A DNA stretch of 42,564 nucleotides from positions 55,485 to 98,048 of the forward strand of contig BJOX01000024.1 of assembly GCA_009731375.1 (NCBI GenBank), given 5' to 3'. Source of the DNA: Paulinella micropora (lineage: Eukaryota > Cercozoa > Imbricatea > Euglyphida). The position numbers were made by a program, and so were the translations under genes. The notes under the pieces are model-generated. The model was not told the origin of the DNA. It saw only the letters and a program-made list of their open reading frames with translations, and did no database searches. Shown in pieces: positions 22,980 to 32,900 of this stretch. Each line of letters opens with the position of its first letter. Positions within the stretch are counted from its first letter, which is position 1.

Positions 22980-23015
22980 ATGCGAGGTCTTCTGTTTCTT
23001 TTCCTTGGGGGGCAT
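22980..23015 (-). CDS. Possible first exon of another gene
   Basis: ATG at 23015 opens MPPKEKKQKTSH and meets a donor-like GTATGC at 22979, after which microsatellite begins, the same pattern as in dut. The basic N-terminus resembles small ribosomal or nuclear proteins but is too short to identify. No later exon could be found in the gapped repeats before dut. Confidence 0.25.
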
Positions 23016-23179
23016 GTCAAGAAAAACAAGAGCACTCAAATGCCTTCAAACACAAAAAGGGAAGGCAGGAAGATTTATTTATGTCTGTAGATTAAATGTT
23101 TGAAGTTCTTATCTACCTACAAAATTTAGATAGTGTGTGAGGCATGGCCACGCATGCTTTTATACATGCTGCATGCAGT

Positions 23180-24330
23180 GTAACATTAAATTGCATTACA
23201 TTGAATTTCATTACATTGCATGAGATTACATTACATTACATTACATTACATTACATTACGTTAGATTGCGTTATATTGCGTTACATTGCGTTACATTGCG
23301 TTACATTGCGTTAACTTACATGACATTACATGACATGACATTAAATACATTAAATTACCTTACATTCAATTATATTACATTACAATATTACATTACATTA
23401 CATTACATTAGATTATATTGCGTTGCATTGCATTGCATTGAATTGCATTGAATCGCATTATTACATTAAATTACATTACAGTACATTACATTACATTACA
23501 TTACATTACAGTACATTACATTACATTACATTACATAACATTACATTACATTACATTACATCACATTACATTACATTTACATAATATTACAATACATTAC
23601 AATACATTACAACATATTACATTACATTACATTACATTACATCACATCACCACATCACATCACATCACATCATATCACATTACATTACATTACATTACAT
23701 TGCATTTCATTGCGTATTAATTGCATATTATTACCTTGCATATTACCTTACATATTACATATTACATGACATATTATTTCCATTACATATTACATTACAT
23801 ACTAACTTACATATTACATGACATATTAAATGACATATTACATGACACATTACATTATCTATTACATTACCTATCAAATTACATATTAAAGTACATATTA
23901 CGTTGCATATTAAATTACATATTACATTACATTTTACATTATATTTTACATTACATACTACATTATACTACATTTACAAATTACATTGCACATTACATTA
24001 CAAATTACATATTACATTACATATTACATTACATATTACATTACATTACATTACATTATATTACATTACATTACATTACATTACATATTACATTACATAT
24101 TACATTAGATTACATTACATTACATTACATCACATCCCTTAGATTAGATTAGATTGGATTGGATTAGATTAGATTAGATTAGATTAGGATTAGGATAGGA
24201 TTAGGATTAGGATTAGGATTAGGATTAGGATTAGGATTAGGATTAGGATTAGGATTAGGATTAGGATTAGGATTAGGATTAGGATTAGGATTGGGATTGG
24301 GATTGGGATTGGGATTAGGATTGGGATTGG
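23180..24330. repeat. (TTACA)n, then (GATTA)n and (GGATTA)n arrays
   Basis: About 950 bp of ACATT units with frequent variants, then GATTA/GGATT and (TTAGGA)n to about 24330. Unit sequence drifts in blocks. Confidence 0.9.
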
Positions 24331-25050
24331 GATTAGATTCGATGAGATTCGATGAGATGAGATTCGATGAGATTCGATGAGATTCGATGAGATGAGATTC
24401 GATGAGATGAGATTCGATGAGATGAGATTCGATGAGATGAGATTCGATGAGATGAGATTCGATGAGATGAGATGAGATGAGATGAGATGAGATGAGATGA
24501 GATGAGATGAGATGAGATGAGATGAGATGAGATGCGATGAGATGCGATGAGATGCGATGAGATGCGATGCGATGCGATGCGATGCGATGAGATGAGATGA
24601 GATGCGATGCGATGAGATGAGATGAGATGAGATGAGATGAGATGAGATGAGATGAGATGAGATGAGATGAGATGAGATGAGATGCGATGCGATGCGATGC
24701 GATGCGATGAGATGAGATGAGATGAGATGAGATGAGATGAGATGAGATGAGATGAGGTTAGATGAGATTAGATGAGATTAGATGAGATAAGATGAGATAA
24801 GATGAGATAAGATGAGATAAGATTAGATAAGATTAGATAAGATTAGATTAGATAAGATTTGATAAGATTAGATAAGATTAGATAAGATTAGATAAGATTA
24901 GATAAGATTAGATAAGATTAGATAATATTAGATAAGATAAGAAAGATAAGACAAGACAAGACAAGACAAGACAAGACACGACAGGACACGACACGACACG
25001 ACACGACACGACAAGACAAGACAAGACAAGACAAGACAAGACAAGACAAG
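24331..25050. repeat. (GATGA)n, (GATAA/GATTA)n and (ACAAG)n arrays
   Basis: Pentanucleotide blocks that pass into each other: GATGA with GATGC patches, GATTA/GATAA, then ACAAG/ACACG. Confidence 0.9.
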
Positions 25051-25580
25051 ATTAGGTTAGGTTAGGTTAGGTTAGGTTAGGTTAGGTTAGGTTAGGTTAG
25101 GTTGGGTTAGGTTAGGTTAGGTTAGGTTAGGTTAGGTTAGGTTAGGTTAGGTTAGACTAGATTAGATTAGATTAGATTAGATTAGATTAGATTAGATTAG
25201 ATTCATTCCATTCCATTACAGTACAGTACAGTACAGTGCAGTACAGTACAGTACAGTTTTCGGAGGTTAGGTTGGGTTAGGTTAGGTTAGGTTAGGTTAG
25301 GTTAGGTTAGGTTAGCTTAGGTTAGCTTAGCTTAGCTTAGGTTAGGTTAGGTTAGGTTAGGTTAGGTTAGGTTAGGTTAGGTTAGACTAGATTATATTAG
25401 ATTATATTAGATTAGATTAGATTAGATTACATTAGATTAGATTAGATTACATCACATTACATCCCTTAGATTACATTCCATTCCATTCCATTCCATTACA
25501 TTCCATTCATCCATTCCATTCCATTCCATTCCATTACAGTACAGTACAGTACAGTGCAGTACAGTACAGTACAGTTTTCG
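25051..25580. repeat. Tandem duplication of a ~315 bp pentanucleotide cassette
   Basis: The order (GGTTA)n, GACTA/GATTA, CATTC, (ACAGT)n, then GTTTTCGG occurs twice (25051-25264 and 25265-25580), so the block structure itself was duplicated. A third (ACAGT)n tract follows at 25737-25805. Confidence 0.8.
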
Positions 25581-26460
25581 GTCTTTTATGTGCGCAAATT
25601 TTCGTTCCAAAATTTTCGAACAGATGAGAAAGATGGTTTGTGACATGAGAGCCGTTCACCTCCTGTGTCCGCTCTCTGGTTACACTGAGATGAAAGGCAG
25701 TTATCAAGTTTCTAAAGTCGAATTCGAAATGTTATTGTACAGTACAGTGCAGTACAGTACAGTACAGTACAGTACAGTACAGTACAGTACAGTACAGTAC
25801 AGTACATAAAACGTAAATACATAAACATACATACAAACTTGTGGAATCCAAACAGAGAGGTAAGCAAACAAAGCTATGATCAAAAATTGAGCAAAAAATA
25901 CCAGAATCAGTCCAAGAGCTATTACAAAGAAATTCTGTTGCATTCCAAGTTATGTCTGAGTGACCAAATACCCAGAGAACACTTCAACTCAGTAAGAGAA
26001 GGTGAGTGAATTTTTGAAATTCAAGAAAGGGGTTGGCCAGGCCGGGCCACATTAATAATTTGTCTTGCCATTGCTCATCTACACGGGCCGGCCTTGTCAG
26101 GCCAACAAAAAAAAAAAAAAAAAAAAAAAAAAAAANNNNNNNNNNGAAAGAGAAGAATAGGATAGAATTGACAGCAGTGAAATGGGGAAATTTTGACTGC
26201 TCTGTGCTTGCTCGAAAGTCAGTATAGACTATCATGCGACAATTTTGAGGTGGTAGCCAAGAGTGGAAATCTGGGGTTTGGATGGAGGCTGCGCGTTATC
26301 AAAAGTGTTGCTTGAGGAGCCTCCTCTCTATATTTCTATCTGTCTTTCAGTAGTCTGTCTTTCTGTCTGTCTAGTAGTTGATAACCCGGATCTCGGCAAG
26401 AATTTTTGCAAAATTCTAGCCTTCGTCTGGGTTGTAGCACCCCTCCTATTGCTAGTTTGA
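25581..26460. other. Unique DNA between repeats and the viral element; nothing recognised
   Basis: Contains (ACAGT)n at 25737-25805, a poly(A) run at 26107-26135 and a 10-N gap at 26136-26145. No ORF with a motif. Confidence 0.6.
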
Positions 26461-26696
26461 ACTTTCAATACAAGAGCACAAAACAGCAAAATAACAAAAT
26501 CAAATTTTCAAATCAATACGAAGAAACAAAATAAAGAAATCTCTCTTCCTCTTTATTTGCTTTTAAATAAAAACAAGAAAAAGTTTAGAAATTTTTTTTT
26601 AGGTTTTTAAATAAAAACGAAATCAATACAAGAACATAAAACACCCCAAAGAGCACAACCGCGAGCACCGACGGAAAACCCAAGTTATCCAAAAAT

Positions 26697-26725
26697 AAGT
26701 TTATTTATTATACATAAATAAACTT
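26697..26725. terminator. Hairpin downstream of the spliced minus-strand gene
   Basis: AAGTTTATTTAT and ATAAATAAACTT form a perfect 12 bp stem with a 5 nt loop, 21 nt past the stop codon at 26747. It fits the 3'-end hairpin signal known from mimivirus and Sputnik transcripts; that role is inferred. Confidence 0.6.
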
Positions 26726-26746
26726 AAGGAACCAAAGTCCATTTTT

Positions 26747-27246
26747 TCACAAAGTCTCAAGCGAGACCATCCAATTAATCAAACTTTCATCGCGATTAAT
26801 TTTTTTCTGTAAAGCCGAAATAGAAGGGAAGACGAGAATTTCTTCCTCATCTCTTCCAACAGAAGCCAGAAAGAAATTTTTCTTTTTTGGGGCTATCATG
26901 CTCGAATCTCGTTCAATCCAAGCAAACGAAAACTTCCCATCTCTCTCATCGGGTCGGCGAACGAAATATTTTCGCTCAGCATGAAGAGCAGTTATGTCTG
27001 CTCTTTCAAGCCTAGCGAAATCGCGTGGAACCCTCACTAAGCGGGGATTTTTCATCTCGGCTGGTGCCTCAGTTTCAACATCAACCCAAGGCTTCCATAA
27101 ACCTACAACACAATCATAAAAAGAAATGATAGAGATATATTTGAGATTGTAGACTTACCCGCTGGAGCAGGGGCAGGGAAAGGGGTAGGGGCAGGAGCGA
27201 GGTTGATTGCGCCAACTCCCTCAACCAATTCTTCAGGCTCTCCCAT
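26747..27246 (-). CDS. Unrecognised 147-aa element protein with one spliceosomal intron
   Basis: Exon 1 (27246-27159) encodes MGEPEELVEGVGAINLA and a Pro/Ala-rich stretch. Exon 2 (27102-26747) encodes LWKPWVDVETEA through to WMVSLETL. The 56 nt intron (27158-27103) starts GTAAGT and ends TTGTAG, and joins phase 1 to phase 1. Read unspliced, the frame stops at the TAG of the acceptor, so splicing is needed to reach the conserved-looking exon 2. Exon 2 is rich in Arg, Asp and Glu and has no motif I recognise. It sits at the left end of the minus-strand arm, with hairpins on both sides. A shorter version could start at the internal ATG at 27055. Confidence 0.65.
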
Positions 27247-27247
27247 A

Positions 27248-27375
27248 TTCTATTACACACACAAAAAAGCATGTGTAATAGAAATTTCTTTGAATTAGGG
27301 TGGGGTGTTAAACCCCTTGGTTTTGAAAAAAACCAATGTATGTTGATAATGTTGTTTTCTAAGTAAAATCAACAT
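27248..27375. terminator. Cluster of four hairpins between two minus-strand genes
   Basis: TTCTATTACACA/TGTGTAATAGAA (27248-27283, 12 bp stem), GGGGT/ACCCC (27302-27316), TTGGTTTT-GAAA-AAAACCAA (27317-27336) and ATGTTGAT/ATCAACAT (27340-27375). They fill the space between the stop at 27408 and the start at 27246. Transcript-end signals or an origin-like structure are both possible. Confidence 0.55.
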
Positions 27376-27407
27376 ATTTTAAATCAACATTTTACACTAA
27401 AGTCTTT

Positions 27408-28114
27408 TTATTCCGAGTTGCTATCCGCACTCTCGGTTCTGAAGACTCTGTGCATGTTTCTATCGTGTTCTCGTTTAATACTACTATTAATGCTATCATT
27501 TATGTGCTCGTTAATACCATCACTCGAGTATTTGTTAAACGAAAAATTAAACGATAAATGTTCTTGTTCAATACCAGCGAGAATTCTATTCATGACAATA
27601 GCGGAAAGTTGGCCACGATTATCTTTTTTCCACTTATAGAAATTATCCCGTTCTTTGTTTATTTTTTTTCCAATTTCTTTTTTCTCAAGCGAATAAGTCG
27701 GTCTTCATCTACTTCATTACTTTCAATACTCCATCGTTCTAACATCTCATTAATAGCATCAACCTTAATTAGGTCTGGCTGTTTCTTTTCAACGAGACGC
27801 GCAATTTCTTTATCTGCTTTAGAAATTCTTTCTTCACATATTATTTTATCTTTCTTAAGTCTATCCTTTCCCGTTTGTCGTATTTCAAATTCCTCAAGCC
27901 ATTCATTTTTAGTTTTATTTTCTCGCGGGATTAGAGACATGGTTTCCACTGAAAACCTGTCCAGACAGAATTCCGATTTTTTGTCTGAAGCCTAAAGACA
28001 GCCAGACATCGTGCTGTCTGGGTGTTGCTGGTGGTTTTCACGGAAATAGAATTTCTAGAATTTTCTCCAAAAAATATACTTACGGCAATACTTCAAATAC
28101 CATTTTTCATGCAT
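27408..28114 (-). CDS. Unrecognised charged coiled-coil protein, with -1 frameshift site and possible intron
   Basis: The safest part is 27940-27659, from ATG (MSLIPRENKTKNEWLEEFE) through a Lys/Glu-rich helical region to TAA. The last codons GAA AAA AAA TAA contain the heptamer A AAA AAA (27668-27662); a -1 shift there leads straight into the frame that runs to 27408 (NRGQLSAIVMNRILAGIEQE and onward), about 80 further residues. Upstream, the frame is open to 27984, where TTCAG could be the acceptor of a 99 nt intron with donor GTAAGTATA at 28083. That would add exon 28114-28084 (MHEKWYLKYC). Full product about 202 aa. Function unknown. An indel in the 8-T run is the alternative to programmed frameshifting. 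Confidence 0.5.
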
Positions 28115-28134
28115 AGTTGTCAGGCCTATTAGGA

Positions 28135-28206
28135 GAAGCGACTAATGGGTTCGGCGTAGTCATTGAGATTTTCGGTTGCGGGTTCAATTCCTAAGGAAGT
28201 CGCTTC
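28135..28206 (+). ncRNA. tRNA-like 72-nt structure with B-box-like motif
   Basis: GAAGCGACT (28135-28143) pairs perfectly with AGTCGCTTC (28198-28206) as a 9 bp closing stem. Inside is GGTTCAATTCC (28181-28191), a match to the tRNA B-box/T-loop consensus. However, I could not fold canonical D, anticodon and T arms. It may be a degenerate tRNA, a tRNA-like element or chance. It lies between two minus-strand genes. Confidence 0.3.
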
Positions 28207-28237
28207 GTCTCTATAAGTGCCTTTTATTTTTTTTGCT

Positions 28238-28255
28238 TAAGTTGAATTCAACTTA
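28238..28255. terminator. Perfect palindrome just after the integrase stop
   Basis: TAAGTTGAATTCAACTTA, two bases beyond the integrase TAA (28260-28258). Fits the gene-end hairpin pattern of this element. Confidence 0.55.
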
Positions 28256-28257
28256 TT

Positions 28258-29265
28258 TTACAAATCTAATATTACCTTAGCATTTTTTTCTCGCTTACTA
28301 CTCCTGATATTCTCTGGTTGAATGTCTTCCCTCTTAAGTAATTCTTTTGTCTTTTTTTCTTTAATAACTTCTTTGGTCTGCTCCTTCATATCTTTTTCTT
28401 CATCAACAGGTTTATCAAAATCAGTTTTTAATAAATCACGGGGGCTTACCAACTCATCGTTATTTAGTATGATTTTAAACCCTTTTCGTCCTTTGACTTT
28501 GTAAATAATTTTGCTGAAAGTCTTACCACCTTTACTGAAAACATTCCTCTTGTTTTCCTTACGGGCATTATCTCCAATATTGAATTCATTAATAAGGTTA
28601 TCACGAGTTATAGTTTGTTTGTTCTTATCTCTTCTAGCAAAGACATCTACTGGTTTGGCTTGTATCCCTCTATGGACTTTATGATTGTAAGCATTAACCA
28701 AGTCTTGAATATAACTTACCCAGTCAAAATTTCTATTTGTTTCAAATAAAAGGTCTAACCACCTTCTAATACTTCTTATAACTCTATCAACTACTGCAAG
28801 TGCTCTGTGGTCTCCTACTTCAACGACATCGTGTTTTATTCCGTTTTGAATAAAATATTCACGAGTAGCACCTTTATACTCTCCTCCGCTGTCGGTAGTA
28901 ATTGACTTCGGTTTATAAGGTATAGACTTTAAAGCATAATATACTTCTTTCGCTGTTTTATTTTTTAGCGGAATGATTATTAAAAATCGGCTATGACAAT
29001 CTATCCAAACAAGCATCCAAGCATAGCCCTTATTGCCTTTCTTATCTTTTATCTTACTCATATCCGCCAAGTCTAAGAAAACTTGGTCTAACGGCTTATC
29101 AACCCATATTGTATTCCATATTTTCGGGTTTTTCTTTTGGTGGTGTATTTCAAGTGCCTCCTCTTCTTTTGTCCTTTTTATTTCTTCTCCAGTTGGAGTG
29201 TCTTCTAGTTGCATATCCGCATTCTGTGTATTAATAATTGTGTGCTTATGGTCTAAATCGGGCAT
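28258..29265 (-). CDS. rve-family (DDE-type) integrase
   Basis: Would insert the element's DNA into the host genome. 335 aa. The core runs from about residue 55 to 200: FLDLADM (Asp65), LVWIDCHSRF (Asp89), TTDSGGEY (Asp125) and DHRALAVVDRVIRSIRRW, where the expected catalytic Glu is Asp160, 35 residues after Asp125. A small basic domain with KIIYKVKGRKGFKIIL (about 250-280) fits the C-terminal SH3-like fold. The usual N-terminal HHCC zinc domain is not visible; the first 50 residues are acidic and low in Cys/His. Start is the ATG at 29265, in a TATATAATG context. The neighbour upstream on the same strand is the acidic protein at 29273-29821, 7 bp away. Confidence 0.85.
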   Translation of the reverse strand: MPDLDHKHTIINTQNADMQLEDTPTGEEIKRTKEEEALEIHHQKKNPKIWNTIWVDKPLDQVFLDLADMSKIKDKKGNKGYAWMLVWIDCHSRFLIIIPLKNKTAKEVYYALKSIPYKPKSITTDSGGEYKGATREYFIQNGIKHDVVEVGDHRALAVVDRVIRSIRRWLDLLFETNRNFDWVSYIQDLVNAYNHKVHRGIQAKPVDVFARRDKNKQTITRDNLINEFNIGDNARKENKRNVFSKGGKTFSKIIYKVKGRKGFKIILNNDELVSPRDLLKTDFDKPVDEEKDMKEQTKEVIKEKKTKELLKREDIQPENIRSSKREKNAKVILDL

Positions 29266-29272
29266 TATATAG

Positions 29273-29821
29273 TTAAAATTTTAAGAAACATTTTTCAATA
29301 TCATTATTTTTTTCTTTCTTATTTACCTTTTCAGATTGATTATAAACATTAACGGATATATTTGACTTTTTACCCAATCTATCTCGCTCGCGAGATAGAT
29401 TGCCTTTCTTTGGCGTCGGCTTCTCTTCTTCACTTTCACTCTCACTACTTTCACTCTCCTCTTGTTCAACCACTGGTTTCTTTTTTTGCTTCGCCCTCTT
29501 ACTCTCTGCTTTCGCTCTCTTGATTTTCATTTTCGCCATCTTTTCTGCGAGTATGTCAGTAAAGTCAATTTCATCCTCGCTATCGCTAACTTCTTGCTCT
29601 GGCTCCTCGTCATTGTCTCTTTCATTAAGTATGTCATTGGCGAGTTTCTTATTTTCTATCTCTGCGATTTTTCGCTCCATATCGGTTTCTTCTTCCTTGA
29701 CGGCGGTGCGGTATTGTTGTAAAACCTTCTTCGCATGCTCCATTTTTCTTTGTTTAGCCTTCTCCTTTATTCCTTCAACCGCCTTATTCCAATTTTCCTT
29801 TGAAGCCTCGGGGCTCGGCAT
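29273..29821 (-). CDS. Acidic/basic coiled-coil protein, function unknown
   Basis: 182 aa, no recognised family. Residues 1-75 are helical and lysine-rich (KEKAKQRKMEHAKKVLQQY). There is an acidic patch near residue 75-90 (EEPEQEVSDSEDEIDF), a Lys/Arg helix, a serine-acidic tract (ESESSESESEEE) near residue 125-135 and a basic tail. Low-complexity charge blocks suggest a nucleic-acid-associated or disordered virion protein; that is inference. The stop overlaps the palindrome TTAAAATTTTAA (29273-29284). It is transcribed divergently from the fibre gene across a 90 bp AT-rich spacer. Confidence 0.7.
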   Translation of the reverse strand: MPSPEASKENWNKAVEGIKEKAKQRKMEHAKKVLQQYRTAVKEEETDMERKIAEIENKKLANDILNERDNDEEPEQEVSDSEDEIDFTDILAEKMAKMKIKRAKAESKRAKQKKKPVVEQEESESSESESEEEKPTPKKGNLSRERDRLGKKSNISVNVYNQSEKVNKKEKNNDIEKCFLKF

Positions 29822-29911
29822 ATAAACTATTTTTCAATACAATAGTTTTTAATACAAAGATATATTATTCTTAGTATTATTTTTTTAATTAAATAATTAT
29901 CGTTATATAAT
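29822..29911. promoter_or_regulatory. Divergent promoter region between the two arms
   Basis: 90 bp, almost all A/T, separating the minus arm from the plus arm. TAGTTTATA-ATG on the minus side and GTTATATAAT-ATG on the plus side place TATA-like boxes right before the start codons. Confidence 0.45.
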
Positions 29912-32900
29912 ATGTCGCAATATAAATCACTCTTGGGCTTATCAGAAATCGCCGTTGATAGTCTAGACATAAAAAACTTAGACCTTACCAACACAAACAT
30001 AGTGGGCTTATACACAGATAGGGTGCCAGAAGATGCTGACCCCGTAAATCTTTATTACACCGACGGACGATTTGATGCGAGGTTGGCTTTAAAATCAACG
30101 ACGGACTTAAAAGAAGGCACTAATCTATACTATACTGATGGTAGGTTTGATGCGCGACTAACCACTAAATCAACCACTAACCTAACCGAAGGCACCAATT
30201 TATATTATACTAATGCTAGGTTTGACACTCAATTAGCAACAAAGAGCACAACCAACTTAACCGAAGGAACTGACTTATACTACACCACAGCAAGGGCTAA
30301 TACAGATTTTGACACAAGGATAGCAACTAAATCAATAGATGCTTTAAGTGATGTAATCATAACAGGCACCCCCGCCGATAACCAACTGCTCATTTACAGC
30401 ACAGGGCAATGGCGAAATGTTGCTTCACCTTTTCTTAGATTGGATGGTTTTACTATGATGATAGCAAATCTAAATATGGGAGGGTTTAATGTAGTAAATG
30501 TCGGTAATGTTGATGGTATTGATGTTTCGGCTCTTGATAGTTCTGTGGTTAAACTAACAGGAGACCAAACAATAACTGGGAATAAAACATTTACTACTTA
30601 TGTGGGGGTAAAAGACTCAAATCCATTAAACACAGGAAAATTATTCTTCAATTACAACAATAATATGGGCTCTATTTATTCGTCGGATGCGGGTGGAGCC
30701 ACGGGCTATCCACTAACTATTGTCGGTTCTTCTATACTTTTTGCTCCAACAACAGGGGGTGGGATAACATTAACGGGCAATGTTTTTAATTTTAACAGCA
30801 CTACAGCAATCAGCGGACTGCCCGCGCCATTCTACGACGGCGATGCTTCAACGAAAGCATATACCGACACCAAACTGGCACAGGACGGAACAACGGCTAT
30901 GACGGGTAGTTTAAATATGGGTGGATTTTCAATAACAAATGTAAATTTGGTTGATGGTATTGATGTTTCTACCCTTGATACCGCAGTCGTCAAACTAACA
31001 GGAGACCAAACCATAGCAGGAACCAAAACATTCAGCAACATAATAAATGCTAGTGCGGGGATTGATATGAAAAGCCAAAGTATAACAAATGTTAATCTTG
31101 TTGATGGTGTTGATGTTTCTACTCTTGATACTTCTGTCGTTAAACTAACGGGAGACCAAACCATAGCAGGGAATAAAAAATTTACTTCAACAATAGAAGT
31201 TCGGGGTGCTACTGCTCCAACCGCTTTTGATGGTATCGGTATTGCCTTTGATACGGCGACAAATATTGGAATGATTGCCTCACAAAAAATAGCAACCGCG
31301 GGCTATTATCCGATACAAATAACTGGTTCGTATGTTGATTTATATGCGGGTGATAATGTAATCGCGACAGCAACGGGCACGACACTATCTTTAAATAATA
31401 GAAAAATAACAAACTTAGCCACACCATCAGCAACAACGGACGGGGCGAATAAAACGTATGTTGATACATTAGACGGGCAAAATGTGAAACTAACAGGAAA
31501 CCAAACCATAGCAGGAATTAAGACATATAGCAGTGGTGTTGAAATAACGGGAAATTCAATAAATGCTACAACAAAGGGCACATTTATCGTTTTCAATTCT
31601 ACCAGTAATATCGGCTCTATTGCTAGTTTGGATATGAAAACAGCGACATATTACAACTTTGAAATTTCTGCGAAAAAAATAAGTTTCATTATTGACGGGA
31701 CGATAGTCGGTTGGGTAAATGCTTCGGGGCTAGATTGTAATAGTAGCAAAATAGCCAACCTTGGAACTCCGACATTATCAACAGATGGAGCGACAAAAGG
31801 GTATGCGGACACATTGGACGGGCAAAATGTAAAACTAACAACAGACCAAACCATAACAGGAAGTAAAACATTTAATGGTGCGAGCACCGTGATAAAATAT
31901 CTAACTTTAACGAACAATGCCGATTTTAATAATCAAACTATCACTAATGGTGGAAATATAACATATAATGGGGCGAGGATATTAAACCAAAACGGAGGAG
32001 ATATATTCTTTTCACAGACATCAGGAGATTATCAGTATTTCTTATTTACTCTAAATACTGCTACAAGTGGAACCGCGAACCAACGAGGTTATGTATTTAC
32101 GAATGTAGCATCTGATGTAAAAGGGGCGGGACTTTATATTTCAAAACTTTTGGATAATAAAAGTGCTTCGTCTGACATTGTCCGTTTTAACAATGCTGGC
32201 GGTATGCGGTTTTATGGAGCCTTAGATATGAACTCAAACAACATAACAAATGGCGGAACAATAACTGGAACAACAATTACTTCAACCGCGGGTATATCAA
32301 CAACAACAGCAACCGCAAGCGGATTATTAACAGCGACAGGAGGTTCAAGCATAGTTATACAAGGAAATACGAATGGAGGCAATACAAGAGGAATATTTTT
32401 GTGGGACACTGGCAACACCAGTTATGGTATTTATATGGCTTCAAATGGGGGAGGTGCAAATACCAGAAGTCTAGCAGGAGGGTCTGCGGTTGCTGGCAAC
32501 GATTTCACTTCTTTCGCCGTTAGATTTAGAGTGAGCAATGTTTCCACTGATGGTTTTGTATGGGAAAATTCGTCCGAACAATTGTTAATGTCATTAAACG
32601 GGGCAAACGGGACTTTATGGGCAAAGGGATTAATAACGGCTAGTGCGGGTATATCAACAACAACATTAACAACGAGCGACAATATAGTAGTAGGAGCGGG
32701 TAAAAGTGTGATTATTGATAGAAGTGCTGTTGCTAATAATAAACTGGTTTTATATGATAGTGGAACACCTTCAACAACTGGATTTTATGGATTTGGTATT
32801 GCTAGTAATACATTGATTTATAATGTTAATGCTTCAACGGATAGCCACGTATTTTACTATGCTGCAACAAATGAATTATTTAGAATTAACAACACAGCAA

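Noticed and set aside
25051-25383. (TTAGG)n and nearby (TTAGGA)n as telomeric repeats
   Set aside because: They grade into unrelated pentanucleotides on both sides and lie inside the scaffold; interstitial drift is simpler.
26461-26700. Left terminal inverted repeat of the viral element
   Set aside because: Only short direct repeats are visible and the right end is outside the window, so a terminal repeat cannot be shown.
30832-32682. Minus-strand frames opposite the fibre gene
   Set aside because: Shadows of the repetitive Thr/Gly/Asn-rich fibre coding sequence; the plus frame is continuous for 1286 codons with known motifs.
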